Of a DNA stretch of 64,000 bases, positions 27,845 to 36,955 are shown one piece after another. The position numbers and the translations under genes are program-made. The notes beneath the pieces are model-generated. The model was not told the DNA's origin and ran no database searches. It was given only the letters and a program-made list of their open reading frames with translations. Source of the stretch: Psychrobacter sp. Choline-02u-9 (GTDB lineage Bacteria; Pseudomonadota; Gammaproteobacteria; Pseudomonadales; Moraxellaceae); assembly GCF_002836505.1 (NCBI RefSeq), contig NZ_PJBF01000042.1, forward strand, positions 169,607 through 233,606. The letters run 5' to 3'. Position 1 is the stretch's first letter, and each line of letters begins with the position of its first letter.

Positions 27845-27859
27845 ATTACAATTCTGTCA
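27845..27859 (-). promoter_or_regulatory. Cop-box-like operator for the copper response regulator
   Basis: On the minus strand TGACAGAATTGTAAT matches the Pseudomonas CopR recognition pattern TGACA-N5-GTAAT. It lies about 100 bases before the Met-rich gene, the head of the copper operon. It fits control by the CopR-type regulator encoded 750 bases away. Confidence 0.6.
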
Positions 27860-27920
27860 TCTTACTATTTATGGTTTTTAATGTTGTCAGTAATCCTTTA
27901 GTATGACATCAGAGCTGATA

Positions 27921-28205
27921 TCACTTATCGCTACCATATTTGTTAATGAAGTATTTTTCAGACTGTAGATGTTGATCTTTGTGTTCAATCTCACAAGCCA
28001 CTCTCGCATCGATATAGCTTTTCATTTGTGAATTTGAGAGCTGAGCATCGTTATGATCCAAGTTTTTTGCAAACTCAGTCACAGCGTCGCAGTTGTTGAT
28101 GATTGAAGTGCTTAGATCAATCGTATGCGCATTGGCAGTGGTAGTACCGATAAGTACAGATACCGAAAGCAGTACTACTTTTTTGAACGAACCATAAATT
28201 TTCAT
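27921..28205 (-). CDS. Small secreted protein of unknown function
   Basis: The 94-residue protein has a signal peptide (MKIYGSFKK, hydrophobic stretch, cleavage after NA) and a mature part with one Cys pair (NNCDAVTE and RVACEIEH) and many charged residues. The ATG at 28205 is chosen because AGAGG lies upstream; the open frame runs on into the mobile element and is not coding there. It stands at the edge of the copper island, divergent from copR, so a link to copper stress is possible but unproven. Confidence 0.6.
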   Translation of the reverse strand: MKIYGSFKKVVLLSVSVLIGTTTANAHTIDLSTSIINNCDAVTEFAKNLDHNDAQLSNSQMKSYIDARVACEIEHKDQHLQSEKYFINKYGSDK

Positions 28206-28266
28206 ATAAAACCTCTTTCGTAAGTTGTTTACATTGATTACCGATAAAAATAATTCATAGTAGCTA

Positions 28267-28435
28267 GGGCGTGTCCTCATTTTAAAAATGGTGATAAAAA
28301 TGAGATAAATTGCCGTCAAACGAGGAAAGTAGTGCAGATAATATCGAGATATTGACCAATTATTTGACGATGTTTGGCAAAATCTAGCTGTTTTTAGCCC
28401 ATTTAGAGACACTCGTTTGAATTGAGGACACGCCC
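28267..28435 (+). mobile_element. MITE with 13-bp terminal inverted repeats, copy 1
   Basis: A 169-bp non-coding element starts GGGCGTGTCCTCA and ends with its complement. TA dinucleotides flank both sides (28265-28266 and 28436-28437), consistent with TA-target duplication. The sequence is about 85% the same, by eye, as the copy at 37879-38048, in the same orientation. No transposase is present, so it needs a parent element in trans. It sits between the small secreted protein and copR, in their promoter region. Confidence 0.85.
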
Positions 28436-28613
28436 TAAGTATTGGATAGTAGCTAAGTATTGAAACGAGCACCTATGTACCGTTTATATAGATTAGCAAA
28501 ATAAAACTGACAGTCTGATTACGAGCACATGACATCTTTGTCCGCTACCAGTCAATATTGTCACCTGTGCTGGTTAGAACGTTAAACAATCATGACCGTA
28601 TTGAGGAATTACA

Positions 28614-29336
28614 ATGAAAGTACTGCTGGTAGAAGATGAATTGAAGCTTGGCGAGTATATAAAAAAAGGCTTAACCGAAGCTGGGTTTATCGTGGATCAT
28701 CAGCTAACAGGATTAGATGGCTATCATGCATTGATGACGGAAGAATTTAGCGTGATATTGATGGATGTGATGCTGCCTGATGTTAGTGGCTTTGAGCTGG
28801 TGCGTAATTACCGAGCGGCTGGCAAGCATACGCCTGTGCTATTTCTAACCGCAAAAGATGACTTAAGTGACAAGATAAAAGGGATTGAGATTGGTGGCGA
28901 TGATTATTTGACCAAGCCTTTTGCCTTTGCAGAATTGATCGTCAGGATGAAAAGCTTATTACGACGTGCCAATCAAGCCGACTATCAAAGTACGATTATG
29001 CAAATAGCGGATCTTAAGATGGACATCGGCAAGCGTACGGTGCATAGAGGAGATAAGCCTATTAAGCTCACGGCAAAAGAGTTTTCCTTACTACAGTTTT
29101 TATTAGAGCGCCGCGGTGAAGTGCTTCCACGCTCAATCATCGCCTCCCAAGTATGGGATATGAACTTTGAAAATGATACCAATGTGATTGATGTGGCGAT
29201 AAGACGTCTTCGTATAAAAATAGACGATGATCATGACGCAAAGCTGATTCATACGGTGCGCGGGATGGGCTATCGGTTAGAAGCTGTCGATACAGCGCTT
29301 GATAGCCAACCATCTCACGAAGCTGGCAATGTCTAA
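28614..29336 (+). CDS. copR: OmpR-family copper response regulator (CopR/CusR type)
   Basis: The 240-residue regulator has a receiver domain (1-120) with the acidic pair VEDE, phospho-acceptor Asp in ILMDVMLPD, Thr in LFLTAKD and Lys in LTKPFAFAEL. A C-terminal winged HTH follows (130-230; LTAKEFSLLQFLLERRGEVLPR, RLRIKIDDD, VRGMGYRLE). The SD GAGGA lies six bases before the ATG. The copper operon stands opposite and a cop-box-like site precedes it, supporting a copper role. It overlaps the sensor kinase by eight bases. Confidence 0.92.
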   Translation: MKVLLVEDELKLGEYIKKGLTEAGFIVDHQLTGLDGYHALMTEEFSVILMDVMLPDVSGFELVRNYRAAGKHTPVLFLTAKDDLSDKIKGIEIGGDDYLTKPFAFAELIVRMKSLLRRANQADYQSTIMQIADLKMDIGKRTVHRGDKPIKLTAKEFSLLQFLLERRGEVLPRSIIASQVWDMNFENDTNVIDVAIRRLRIKIDDDHDAKLIHTVRGMGYRLEAVDTALDSQPSHEAGNV

Positions 29337-30885
29337 TATGAAATATAGGTTTGATAATCGGCGCTTGCCACTATTATGGCGTACTGTGTTGCTGCTCACG
29401 ATATTTGTTGTTATATCACAGGTTATCATTTATATATGGATACAGCGTTCTGTTAAAGGCCATTTCGAGCAAATGGACGCTGAAATTATGACTCATGCGG
29501 CTTTTAATCTACGTAAACGAGTGATAGAACCTAGTAGCCCTATAACTTCCCAAACCCTACCTAGCTCTCAAAATCCATTGGATAGTCAACAGCCGCTAAG
29601 AGCGGCACCTGACGTAATGCCTGATGGAGATACTTCTACCGCAGCGATATCAGATGAAGCTGATCATCAGCATTCTTCTTGGCTAGATTACGATCTAAAA
29701 ACCATTATCGCTAATAAAGAAGGGCAGATACTGTCTAGTACCCCCAATAACTTTGCTCAAGAGCTAGGGGAAGGATTTAATCTGTCATCACTGAAACAAG
29801 ATAATGATAAGCAACAGTTTGTGATGAATATCAACAGCCGATACTATCGAGCAATGGTCATTGAAGACGACAAAATGCTCGCGCTTATCGCATTGCCTAT
29901 AGATGTGCATCATCAGTATTTATTACAGTTCAATCGTCAGCTTAGTATGATTTTGTTCGCGATTACCTTGTTGCTCGTATCAGTAGCGGCGCTGGGTGTG
30001 TATTGGGGTTTTGCACCTTTGGCGACCATCGTCCAAAAAATGAAAACAATGAATCCTGACAGATTGGATGATAGAGTCACGGTCAGTGATATGCCGTTAG
30101 AGCTGCGACCATTAGCAGAATCTTACAACTCAATGATGGCCAAGCTTGAAAGTAATTTTGAATCATTGTCACGGTTTTCAGACAATATCGCCCATGAGCT
30201 GCGCACTCCAATAGCGACACTCAGCACGCAAACGCAAGTCATGTTAAACAAACCGAGAGCTAGTGATGAATACATTGAGCAGCTACACCATCAGCATGAC
30301 ACCTTAGAGCAGCTATCGGCCATGATAAATAATATGCTGCTGCTAGCAAAAACCCAAAAAGGATTGAGTGACTCGCAAATCAGTCACGTGGATACGGACA
30401 GTTTAATCACCAAGCTCGTTGATTACTACGAAATGATTGCAGAAGACCGAGGTATCGCTATTGAAACCAAAGGTGAGTTCAGCGCTGTTTTAGGAGATAA
30501 AAGTTTATTACAAAGGCTCTTTGCTAATCTGATATCGAATGCGATTTATTATGCTGCTCAAGATAGCGTTATAACCATTAGTGCAGATAGAGTAAACTCA
30601 GATGAGATGGTGGGTACAACAATAAGCAGTCTTCAACAATCAAAACAAGCTATTTTACGAATGACCATCACTAACCAATTAGATGAGCCGTTGACACAAA
30701 GTGAGGCAGATAAGTTGTTTGAGCGCTTCTATCGACATCATAAAACAATAGATCGCCACACAGGAACAGGTTTGGGTCTATCTATCGTACAGTCTATCGT
30801 TGGGGCGCATAATGGTAACGTCAGTATTACTATAAAAGACGATGATTACTTTCAAGTAAGTGTCGAGTTATTAGCAGAGGTTTAA
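29329..30885 (+). CDS. copS: Heavy-metal sensor histidine kinase (CopS/CusS type)
   Basis: The 518-residue inner-membrane kinase has one helix near residues 15-37, a periplasmic sensor loop to about residue 205, a second helix (about 208-230), a HAMP segment, a DHp domain with IAHELRTP (His phosphorylated) and a catalytic domain with NLISNAIYYA and GTGLGLSIVQSI. It belongs to the CztS/SilS/CopS group. The ATG at 29329 overlaps copR; 29338 is an alternative. The periplasmic loop has several His residues (for example DHQHSSW) that could bind copper. Confidence 0.9.
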   Translation: MSNMKYRFDNRRLPLLWRTVLLLTIFVVISQVIIYIWIQRSVKGHFEQMDAEIMTHAAFNLRKRVIEPSSPITSQTLPSSQNPLDSQQPLRAAPDVMPDGDTSTAAISDEADHQHSSWLDYDLKTIIANKEGQILSSTPNNFAQELGEGFNLSSLKQDNDKQQFVMNINSRYYRAMVIEDDKMLALIALPIDVHHQYLLQFNRQLSMILFAITLLLVSVAALGVYWGFAPLATIVQKMKTMNPDRLDDRVTVSDMPLELRPLAESYNSMMAKLESNFESLSRFSDNIAHELRTPIATLSTQTQVMLNKPRASDEYIEQLHHQHDTLEQLSAMINNMLLLAKTQKGLSDSQISHVDTDSLITKLVDYYEMIAEDRGIAIETKGEFSAVLGDKSLLQRLFANLISNAIYYAAQDSVITISADRVNSDEMVGTTISSLQQSKQAILRMTITNQLDEPLTQSEADKLFERFYRHHKTIDRHTGTGLGLSIVQSIVGAHNGNVSITIKDDDYFQVSVELLAEV

Positions 30886-31093
30886 TCTTTTAGTAGCCAA
30901 CGCTAAATATTCAACCTGAACAGATAGATTTGATAGGTTATTGCCTTGAAAACGAGCTGATAATGACCAAGTAAATGTATGTCTAGTGCCCAATATAAAG
31001 CTAGAGATTATTACAAGGCAATAGGTAGAACAGTAAGTCGATAACGAACATAATACTTAAAACACAATCATAAAAATCAATTAGGGAATGACT

Positions 31094-32221
31094 ATGCATA
31101 TCACAGCTAATTTTGATGCAGGCAACATTGACATTATTAATGCAGACAACAAAAAAGACATTCAATTAGCGATTCGTCCAGATGTTGGCGGCGAGTTTTT
31201 TCAGTGGTTTAACTTTCGTTTGTCAGGTCAAATAGGGGAGCAGTATGTTCTCAATATTCTGAATGCAGGAGAGGCGTCTTATCTAGAAGGGTGGGAGAAC
31301 TACCAAGCGGTGGCTTCTTATGATCGTCAGCATTGGTTCCGTCTGCCAACCTCTTATAAAGATGGCAAATTGACCATCGTGGCAGAGTTAGAATGCGAAA
31401 CCATTCAGATTGCGTATTTTGCGCCTTATAGCTATGAGCGTCATCAAGATTTATTGGCCGCCGTGCAAGTGCATCCGCTAGTGACGTTAGAGCATCTAGG
31501 CGAAACGCTTGATAAACGTGACTTGACCCTAGTCAAAATAGGTGACGGTGCTGCCCACAAGCGCAATATATGGATTACTGCTCGTCAGCATCCAGGTGAG
31601 ACGATGGCTGAATGGCTCATTGAGGGTTTGTTGTATAGCTTGTTAGATAGTGATAATGCGACTGGCAAACAGTTGTTAGACAAGGCCAATTTTTATATTG
31701 TTCCTAATATGAACCCTGATGGCAGTGTGCGTGGACACTTGCGTACTAACGCTGCCGGAACCAACTTAAATCGTGAATGGCAAAGTCCAAGCTTAGACAA
31801 AAGCCCTGAAGTATTTCATGTGATTAATAAAATGGAAGCGACAGGCGTGGATCTATTTTATGATGTGCATGGTGATGAAGCATTGCCGTATGTATTCCTC
31901 GCTGGGTCACAAGGGACGCCAAGCTACAGTGACCGTCTTGCTGGACTACGTGATAAGTTTTCAGAGGTATTAAAGTTAGCCAGTGCCGACTTTCAGTCTG
32001 AGATTGGCTATGAGGTCGATGCACCAGGTGCTGCCAATATGACCGTTGCCACCAATTGGGTAGCAGAGCGTTTTGATTGTCTTGCTAATACGTTAGAGAT
32101 GCCATTTAAAGACAATGATAATCTGCCCGATGAAGAGATGGGTTGGTCACCCGAGCGTTCTATCAAGTTAGGGGAAGCATCACTGGTAGCAATGCTAGCT
32201 GTGGTGGATGACTTACGATAA
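31094..32221 (+). CDS. M14-family cytosolic metallocarboxypeptidase
   Basis: The 375-residue protein has an N-terminal beta-rich domain (about 1-115) and an M14 zinc carboxypeptidase domain. Zinc ligands are in RQHPGETMAEW (His, Glu) and YDVHGDE (His); the substrate-binding segment NMNPDGSVRGHLR and the catalytic Glu in NTLEMPF are present. This layout matches the bacterial cytosolic carboxypeptidase-like (PaCCP) group. No signal peptide. The start at ATG 31094 is preferred over 31088 because AGGGA would overlap the earlier ATG. Substrate unknown; ends at a strong convergent terminator. Confidence 0.88.
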   Translation: MHITANFDAGNIDIINADNKKDIQLAIRPDVGGEFFQWFNFRLSGQIGEQYVLNILNAGEASYLEGWENYQAVASYDRQHWFRLPTSYKDGKLTIVAELECETIQIAYFAPYSYERHQDLLAAVQVHPLVTLEHLGETLDKRDLTLVKIGDGAAHKRNIWITARQHPGETMAEWLIEGLLYSLLDSDNATGKQLLDKANFYIVPNMNPDGSVRGHLRTNAAGTNLNREWQSPSLDKSPEVFHVINKMEATGVDLFYDVHGDEALPYVFLAGSQGTPSYSDRLAGLRDKFSEVLKLASADFQSEIGYEVDAPGAANMTVATNWVAERFDCLANTLEMPFKDNDNLPDEEMGWSPERSIKLGEASLVAMLAVVDDLR

Positions 32222-32249
32222 CTATAGAAAAAAAGCTGCAGAAAATAGA

Positions 32250-32303
32250 AAGCTGCTAATGATGGCTGAGTGTTTTAGTGGTCATCGTTAGCAGCTTCTT
32301 TTC
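32250..32303. terminator. Bidirectional terminator between convergent genes
   Basis: A 15-bp stem AAGCTGCTAATGATG/CATCGTTAGCAGCTT (one G-T pair) with an 18-base loop lies between the M14 gene and the EamA gene. T-rich sequence follows on the plus side (CTTTTCATTTT) and A-rich sequence lies on the other. The right arm overlaps the end of the EamA gene. Confidence 0.7.
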
Positions 32304-33253
32304 ATTTTCACATTCGCCAATAACAGCCCTGATAAGATCAACATCATGGCCAGCATCTTCCACCAAGTCACCACTTCTCCTGTGAGTAGTACTGAGGTCA
32401 CCATACCGAATACGGGCACCAATAGTGCAAACGGCATAACCTTGGACGCGGTATTTTGACTGAGTAAGTGTGCCCACAGACCAAAGCCAATTAAGGTTGA
32501 GATATAGACGATAAACCCAAGTGAGAGCCAAGACTTGAGTGATGCTTCAGTAAACGTCGCCATCTGCCATGCATCAGTCTCAAATGTAAGAGAAGATATC
32601 GTCAACATCACGCAAGCAATGAGACCGCCCCAGACTACCAGCGCTAGCGCAGACAGAGCAGAGGCTTTATTTTTTTCAGTGCTGGATGTAGCAACAGATA
32701 CCCTTGTTCCTTGCTGCATCGCTTTTAGAGCCGTTTGCTCTGACGCTTTTTCTGAGGTCTGTTTTGATGCTTGCTTGGAGGCAATATTACCAAAGCTCCA
32801 ACCGATGGCCGCAATCAAAATACAGATGAACCCTGCCAAAGGCATATCACCGCCAAGGTTTAGCGCAATCACGCTGAGTCCTAGTACACCGACCAACATA
32901 CCGACGATTTGCATACGGCTGACTGCTTCACCCAATATAAAGTACGCTAGCAATACCGTGATAAAAATCTGAATTTGTAGCAGTAGTGCCGTCAGCCCCG
33001 GGGATGAACCCAGATGCATTGCTGTAAATACAAAGGCGTACTGCATGACAAATGTACCGATAGCATAGATAAACAAGGTACGGTTGAATTTAGGCGGCTT
33101 TAGAAACAAAACCAATGGCACAGCAGTAAAGAAAAAACGCAGAGCAGTAAGCATCAATGGCGGAAAGCTCTCAAGACCCCACGCAATAAAAGTAAAATTT
33201 ACGCCCCAGATAAAGGTAACCAGTATAGCCAATGCAGTATATATAGGGGACAT
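32288..33253 (-). CDS. EamA/DMT family exporter
   Basis: The 321-residue inner-membrane protein has ten predicted helices in two EamA repeats. The N-terminal segment IWGVNFTFIAWGLESFPPLML and GLTALLLQIQIF resemble E. coli EamA, an O-acetylserine/cysteine exporter. A hydrophilic insert rich in Lys, Ser and Gln (about residues 165-205) lies between the halves and is unusual. Start 33253 has AGGA eight bases upstream. It may be controlled by the neighbouring MocR gene. Confidence 0.85.
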   Translation of the reverse strand: MSPIYTALAILVTFIWGVNFTFIAWGLESFPPLMLTALRFFFTAVPLVLFLKPPKFNRTLFIYAIGTFVMQYAFVFTAMHLGSSPGLTALLLQIQIFITVLLAYFILGEAVSRMQIVGMLVGVLGLSVIALNLGGDMPLAGFICILIAAIGWSFGNIASKQASKQTSEKASEQTALKAMQQGTRVSVATSSTEKNKASALSALALVVWGGLIACVMLTISSLTFETDAWQMATFTEASLKSWLSLGFIVYISTLIGFGLWAHLLSQNTASKVMPFALLVPVFGMVTSVLLTGEVVTWWKMLAMMLILSGLLLANVKMKRSC

Positions 33254-33375
33254 ATGAGCTATCCTAGAGAAATAGTATCCGTTGTCGGGAGTGGTTATAT
33301 TTAATTGTGTTCAGCTTATGTTTAGGCTTAGAATTATAGTCGAAAGGTCAATATATAATAAGAAGGTACTAGCAC

Positions 33376-33481
33376 TATAGTCGATTCAATTTAAAAGTAG
33401 TACAAGGCAACCGAGTGTAGATGTACATGTGATACTTCAAGCGAGGTTAACGCTGTAATACTTTATAGTGGAATGACTATA
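33376..33481 (+). repeat. ERIC-like 106-bp intergenic repeat, copy B
   Basis: It has inverted ends TATAGTCGATTC and GAATGACTATA, with TACAAGGCAACCGAGTGTAG and GCGAGGTTAACGCTGTAA inside. It matches copy A at 27317-27423 in the opposite orientation. It lies between the EamA exporter and the MocR regulator, both on the minus strand. No coding capacity. Confidence 0.72.
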
Positions 33482-33496
33482 TAAGTCTCTGATTGA

Positions 33497-34876
33497 TCAG
33501 TCTAACGATTGAGCCAATACCTCGAAAATTTTTGAATGGCTCATCTGCGCCACATTGAACCGCATAAAATTTTCAGCATTGTCCGATTGGCTAAAAACAT
33601 TGCCCGGTGCCAATACCACACCTTTGGATAAACAGCGATTGGCCAATTCGGTCGCATTATTATTCTTAGGTAATCGGCACCATAGGAACATACCTGCTTG
33701 TGGGAGCAGCCACGGTACGATGCCTAATTTGGCCAATCGTGGTAGCGTATGAGTACGCGCGCTTGCCAGCCGAGTATGGATATCATTCATATGCTTACGG
33801 TAGCCGCTATCAGTCAATGCTGAGAACACAACCGCCGCTGCTAACTGACTGCCACCAAAGCCAGTCGCTATCTTTAAATCTACCAAACTCTCAACCCACT
33901 CTGTAGGCGCTGCAATATAACCACAGCGTAGGGATGCTGATAACGTTTTAGAAAAACTGCCTATATAGAATACTCGTGATAACCCATCCAAAGCCGCCAA
34001 TCTCGCCGCAGGCTTGACTTCAAAATCTGCAAAAATATCGTCTTCGATAATGTACAAATCAGCAGTCTGAGCCAATTGTAATACACGGTATGCCGTAGCA
34101 GGTGATAACGTTGCGCCCGTAGGATTATGAATGGCAGCATTGGTGATGTACAGGCGCGGCTTACACTCATCTAAAATCGCTGCAAAGGCATCTATATCTG
34201 GCCCATTTGGCGTATAAGGCACACCAACCACTTTGACCCGATGGGCAAGCAGCTGTGCTCGAAAGTTAAAATAACAAGGATCATCGACGATGACCGTGTC
34301 ACCCGGCGTCAGCAAAAATCGAAAAATCAAATCTATCGCCTGAGTGCCTGAATCCGTCAATATAACCTGTGATGGCTCTGCATTGATACTTAATCCTGCC
34401 ATACGCCGTGTGAGTAATTGGCGCAATGTTAACAGTCCTAGCGGCGTTGCATACTCACTGATAATGGACGCGTCAGCCTTTGCCACATTTCGTAGACCAC
34501 GGCGTATACCTGCCTCAAACAGCCAGTCCGCTGGTAACCAGCCGCAGCCTGGCTTTAGCGCGCCATCGGGTGGCTCCAGTGACTGCCGCGATACCCACAA
34601 CGGATCTACCACTCGGTCAATTTTTGGTGCTATATCTGTCAATGATAGCGGCGCTGTAGTTTCTGCCACATAAAACCCTGCGCCAGGACGGGAGTAGATG
34701 ATTCCCTCAGTTTGCAGGCGTTCATAGGCTTCAACCACGGTAGATGGCGAGAACCCATAATCTTTGGCAGCGGCACGGACGGAGGGTAGTCGCGACTCTG
34801 GCATGTAGATGACAGTCGCTATTTTCTCTTTTACGTCAGCCATGACAACTTCGATACGTGTTAGCTTTTTATTCAT
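33497..34876 (-). CDS. MocR-type regulator: GntR HTH fused to class I aminotransferase
   Basis: The 459-residue protein joins an N-terminal GntR winged HTH (1-70; LPSVRAAAKDYGFSPSTVVEAYERLQTEGII) to a PLP-binding aminotransferase-fold domain (about 100-459). The PLP-Lys is in GSFSKTLSASLRCGY, with DDPCYFNF, NAAIHNPTGA and EDDIFADF. MocR proteins use PLP or amino acids as effectors rather than as catalysts. It lies between the EamA exporter (same strand) and an MFS transporter (divergent), so either may be its target. Confidence 0.92.
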   Translation of the reverse strand: MNKKLTRIEVVMADVKEKIATVIYMPESRLPSVRAAAKDYGFSPSTVVEAYERLQTEGIIYSRPGAGFYVAETTAPLSLTDIAPKIDRVVDPLWVSRQSLEPPDGALKPGCGWLPADWLFEAGIRRGLRNVAKADASIISEYATPLGLLTLRQLLTRRMAGLSINAEPSQVILTDSGTQAIDLIFRFLLTPGDTVIVDDPCYFNFRAQLLAHRVKVVGVPYTPNGPDIDAFAAILDECKPRLYITNAAIHNPTGATLSPATAYRVLQLAQTADLYIIEDDIFADFEVKPAARLAALDGLSRVFYIGSFSKTLSASLRCGYIAAPTEWVESLVDLKIATGFGGSQLAAAVVFSALTDSGYRKHMNDIHTRLASARTHTLPRLAKLGIVPWLLPQAGMFLWCRLPKNNNATELANRCLSKGVVLAPGNVFSQSDNAENFMRFNVAQMSHSKIFEVLAQSLD

Positions 34877-35141
34877 ATTTTTTACAATTTTTGGTAAGGC
34901 GAATTTTGTGAAGGTTTTATCTTAAGGTTATAGCTAGGACAATATATGGGTAGGATATCCGAACTGTATGGGTTTTATAGACCAAACAGTTCTGTCTAAT
35001 TGTACTGGATTGTATATAGATAACCTACTGTACTTTTGTTTTAATCATTGAACGTAAACGATGTAGAGGTAGGTGTCATTCTACTGTGAATCACACTTAC
35101 CTCAGTCAATTCAATGGTAATTCTTCAAAAAGCAGCGATAT

Positions 35142-36323
35142 ATGACCACGAAAAAATATAATAAATATCTGGCCTTTGCCTTATGCGTGATAACGACAAG
35201 CGTCAATATCCAAGGGCCGCTTTATGCCGTTTACGCACACAATGATGGCTATGGTGTACTAGCAACTACGATAGCGTTTTCCTTTTATGTATTAGGCGTC
35301 ATACCTGTATTGTTGGCTTTTGGTGGGTTGTCTGATCGGATTGGACGGCGCAAGACAATTTTAATAGCTTTAGCGTTATCGGTAGCAGCGACGGCTCTTA
35401 TGTTATTTTATCCATACACGCGAGCATTAGCAGTAGCGCGATTCGTACTGGGTGTGGGAACTGCTCTGATGGCTGCTACGGCGACAGCCTATATGATTGA
35501 GCTGCTTGGCTCATCGGATACGATGCGTGCGACAGCGTGGGTGACGGCCAGTACGACGATAGGTTTTGGTCTTGGTCCTGTATTGACGACAGTTTCTTTA
35601 ATGTTTTACGAAACCGATCAGCCAGCCAGTTTTTTCTTACTGCTAGCGAGTGGGATATTCGCTATGTTTTTGTTATATCAATTACCAGAGACAGCACCTA
35701 AACGCACTAATTTGCCCACATCTATGCTACGGCTACCTTATTTTAATCGTGAAGTCATTTGGTATGGCAGTAGTATTTTGATTTGTTGGGCGACGACAGG
35801 TTTGGTGCTGTCAGTTATTCCCTCAGTACTGGCCACACATGGACTCGCTAAGTATGCAGGGATATCCTCTATGTTAGCCATCAGTTGTGGATTGATCGTT
35901 CAGCCAATCGCCCGAAAGCTTGACCCTCAAGTCTCAAGCAAGCTTGGTCTTTTGATCTTATTACCGGCTTATGCTTTATTGGCTTGGGGGACGTTGAACG
36001 CCAATCTACCAGTCATTCTTTTGGCGGCATTCTTGGCCAGTACTAGTTGCTATGGCTTTGTCTATTTAGGCGGTATGTTAGGAGTCGCAAAATCTGCTGG
36101 AAATGAGCAGGCACGTGCAAGTGCAGGCTATTTTCTGATGGCATATATAGGGCTTAGTGTACCCGTCATCTTTACTGGTTTGATTGTGGATCGGTATGGT
36201 GCTGCTACTGCATTCTACGCCTTTGGTGTGTTTTCATTAGTTGGTGTGATTGTCTTATTTGCCAGTCAACCTATGTTGAGGACTGGACGTCATTCGAACG
36301 CCAATTTGCATAGCGTGACTTAA
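35142..36323 (+). CDS. MFS transporter
   Basis: The 393-residue inner-membrane carrier has 12 predicted helices. MFS signatures are the loop GGLSDRIGRRKT between helices 2 and 3 and RFVLGVGTALMAATATAYM in helix 4. It resembles drug or metabolite efflux carriers (DHA type), but the substrate cannot be deduced. It is divergent from the MocR gene with 265 bases between and no other gene there. Followed by a T-rich terminator. Confidence 0.85.
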   Translation: MTTKKYNKYLAFALCVITTSVNIQGPLYAVYAHNDGYGVLATTIAFSFYVLGVIPVLLAFGGLSDRIGRRKTILIALALSVAATALMLFYPYTRALAVARFVLGVGTALMAATATAYMIELLGSSDTMRATAWVTASTTIGFGLGPVLTTVSLMFYETDQPASFFLLLASGIFAMFLLYQLPETAPKRTNLPTSMLRLPYFNREVIWYGSSILICWATTGLVLSVIPSVLATHGLAKYAGISSMLAISCGLIVQPIARKLDPQVSSKLGLLILLPAYALLAWGTLNANLPVILLAAFLASTSCYGFVYLGGMLGVAKSAGNEQARASAGYFLMAYIGLSVPVIFTGLIVDRYGAATAFYAFGVFSLVGVIVLFASQPMLRTGRHSNANLHSVT

Positions 36324-36332
36324 AATAAGATT

Positions 36333-36372
36333 GATAATGCAGTTTTCTATTCATTATCTTTTTAATTTTTCA
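36333..36372 (+). terminator. Terminator after the MFS gene
   Basis: The stem GATAATG/CATTATC (7 bp, 12-base loop) is followed by CTTTTTAATTTTTC, ten bases after the stop codon. Confidence 0.7.
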
Positions 36373-36455
36373 TGATTAGATTACTTGTCCTTTTTGTTAT
36401 GTGAATTTTTTTAGTTCATTTATTATATCTGACAGGCATGAGTGGTTCTTTGATG

Positions 36456-36728
36456 TCATTCATATAGCTCATGTATCTGAATATCTACTACTGCCCAATC
36501 CATTCCTTCAAAATCTAGATTATCTTTATGTTTAGTACTATCGGTAGGTAGAGGAATGGCTTCACCGTCTTCTATCAATCCTTTTAGATGGAGCATAATC
36601 GCTTCTTTAGCATTATTAGAGATATCTGCACGTTCATCGCTGGCTGAATAGCAACCCACTATGTCTGGGATAAATATGCCATAAGCTGTTGTTTTATTAC
36701 TTGGTGTAATTGCTATGGGATACTGCAT
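36456..36728 (-). CDS. HicB-like antitoxin domain protein without visible HicA
   Basis: The 90-residue protein has the HicB N-terminal fold: MQYPIAITP, AYGIFIPDIVGCYSASD, NAKEAIMLHLKGLIEDGEAIP. HicB antitoxins usually add a DNA-binding C-terminal helix-turn-helix or ribbon-helix-helix and follow a hicA toxin gene. Here the protein stops after the RNase-H-like domain. The 230 bases upstream translate in no frame into a HicA-like double-stranded-RNA-binding fold. The SD GAGG precedes the ATG. It may be a solitary HicB-like regulator. Confidence 0.75.
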   Translation of the reverse strand: MQYPIAITPSNKTTAYGIFIPDIVGCYSASDERADISNNAKEAIMLHLKGLIEDGEAIPLPTDSTKHKDNLDFEGMDWAVVDIQIHELYE

Positions 36729-36810
36729 TTAACATTCCTCATGAAGTTTGAACCTAAGTATAACTAGCAACCGCTTAGATAATGCTCTACATAACCTCTT
36801 AAATATAATT

Positions 36811-36835
36811 CACTTTCAAAATTATATTGAAAGTG
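36811..36835. promoter_or_regulatory. 25-bp palindrome upstream of the SDR gene
   Basis: CACTTTCAA and its exact complement TTGAAAGTG are seven bases apart, about 120 bases before the SDR start and about 80 bases upstream of the HicB-like gene on the other strand. The size fits a dimer-binding operator for either gene. The regulator is unknown. Confidence 0.5.
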
Positions 36836-36955
36836 TTTTAGGTGATGGCTACTGTTTGACCCACAACACTTTCATTACAATGGACGCTATCACGACGGAT
36901 AAAATAGAACAGGTATCCAAAACTGAAACAATAATTCAAACAATAAGGGCGGTTT

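Noticed and set aside
28206..28472. N-terminal extension of the small secreted protein
   Set aside because: It would read through the MITE; the signal peptide begins at the ATG at 28205 with its own SD.
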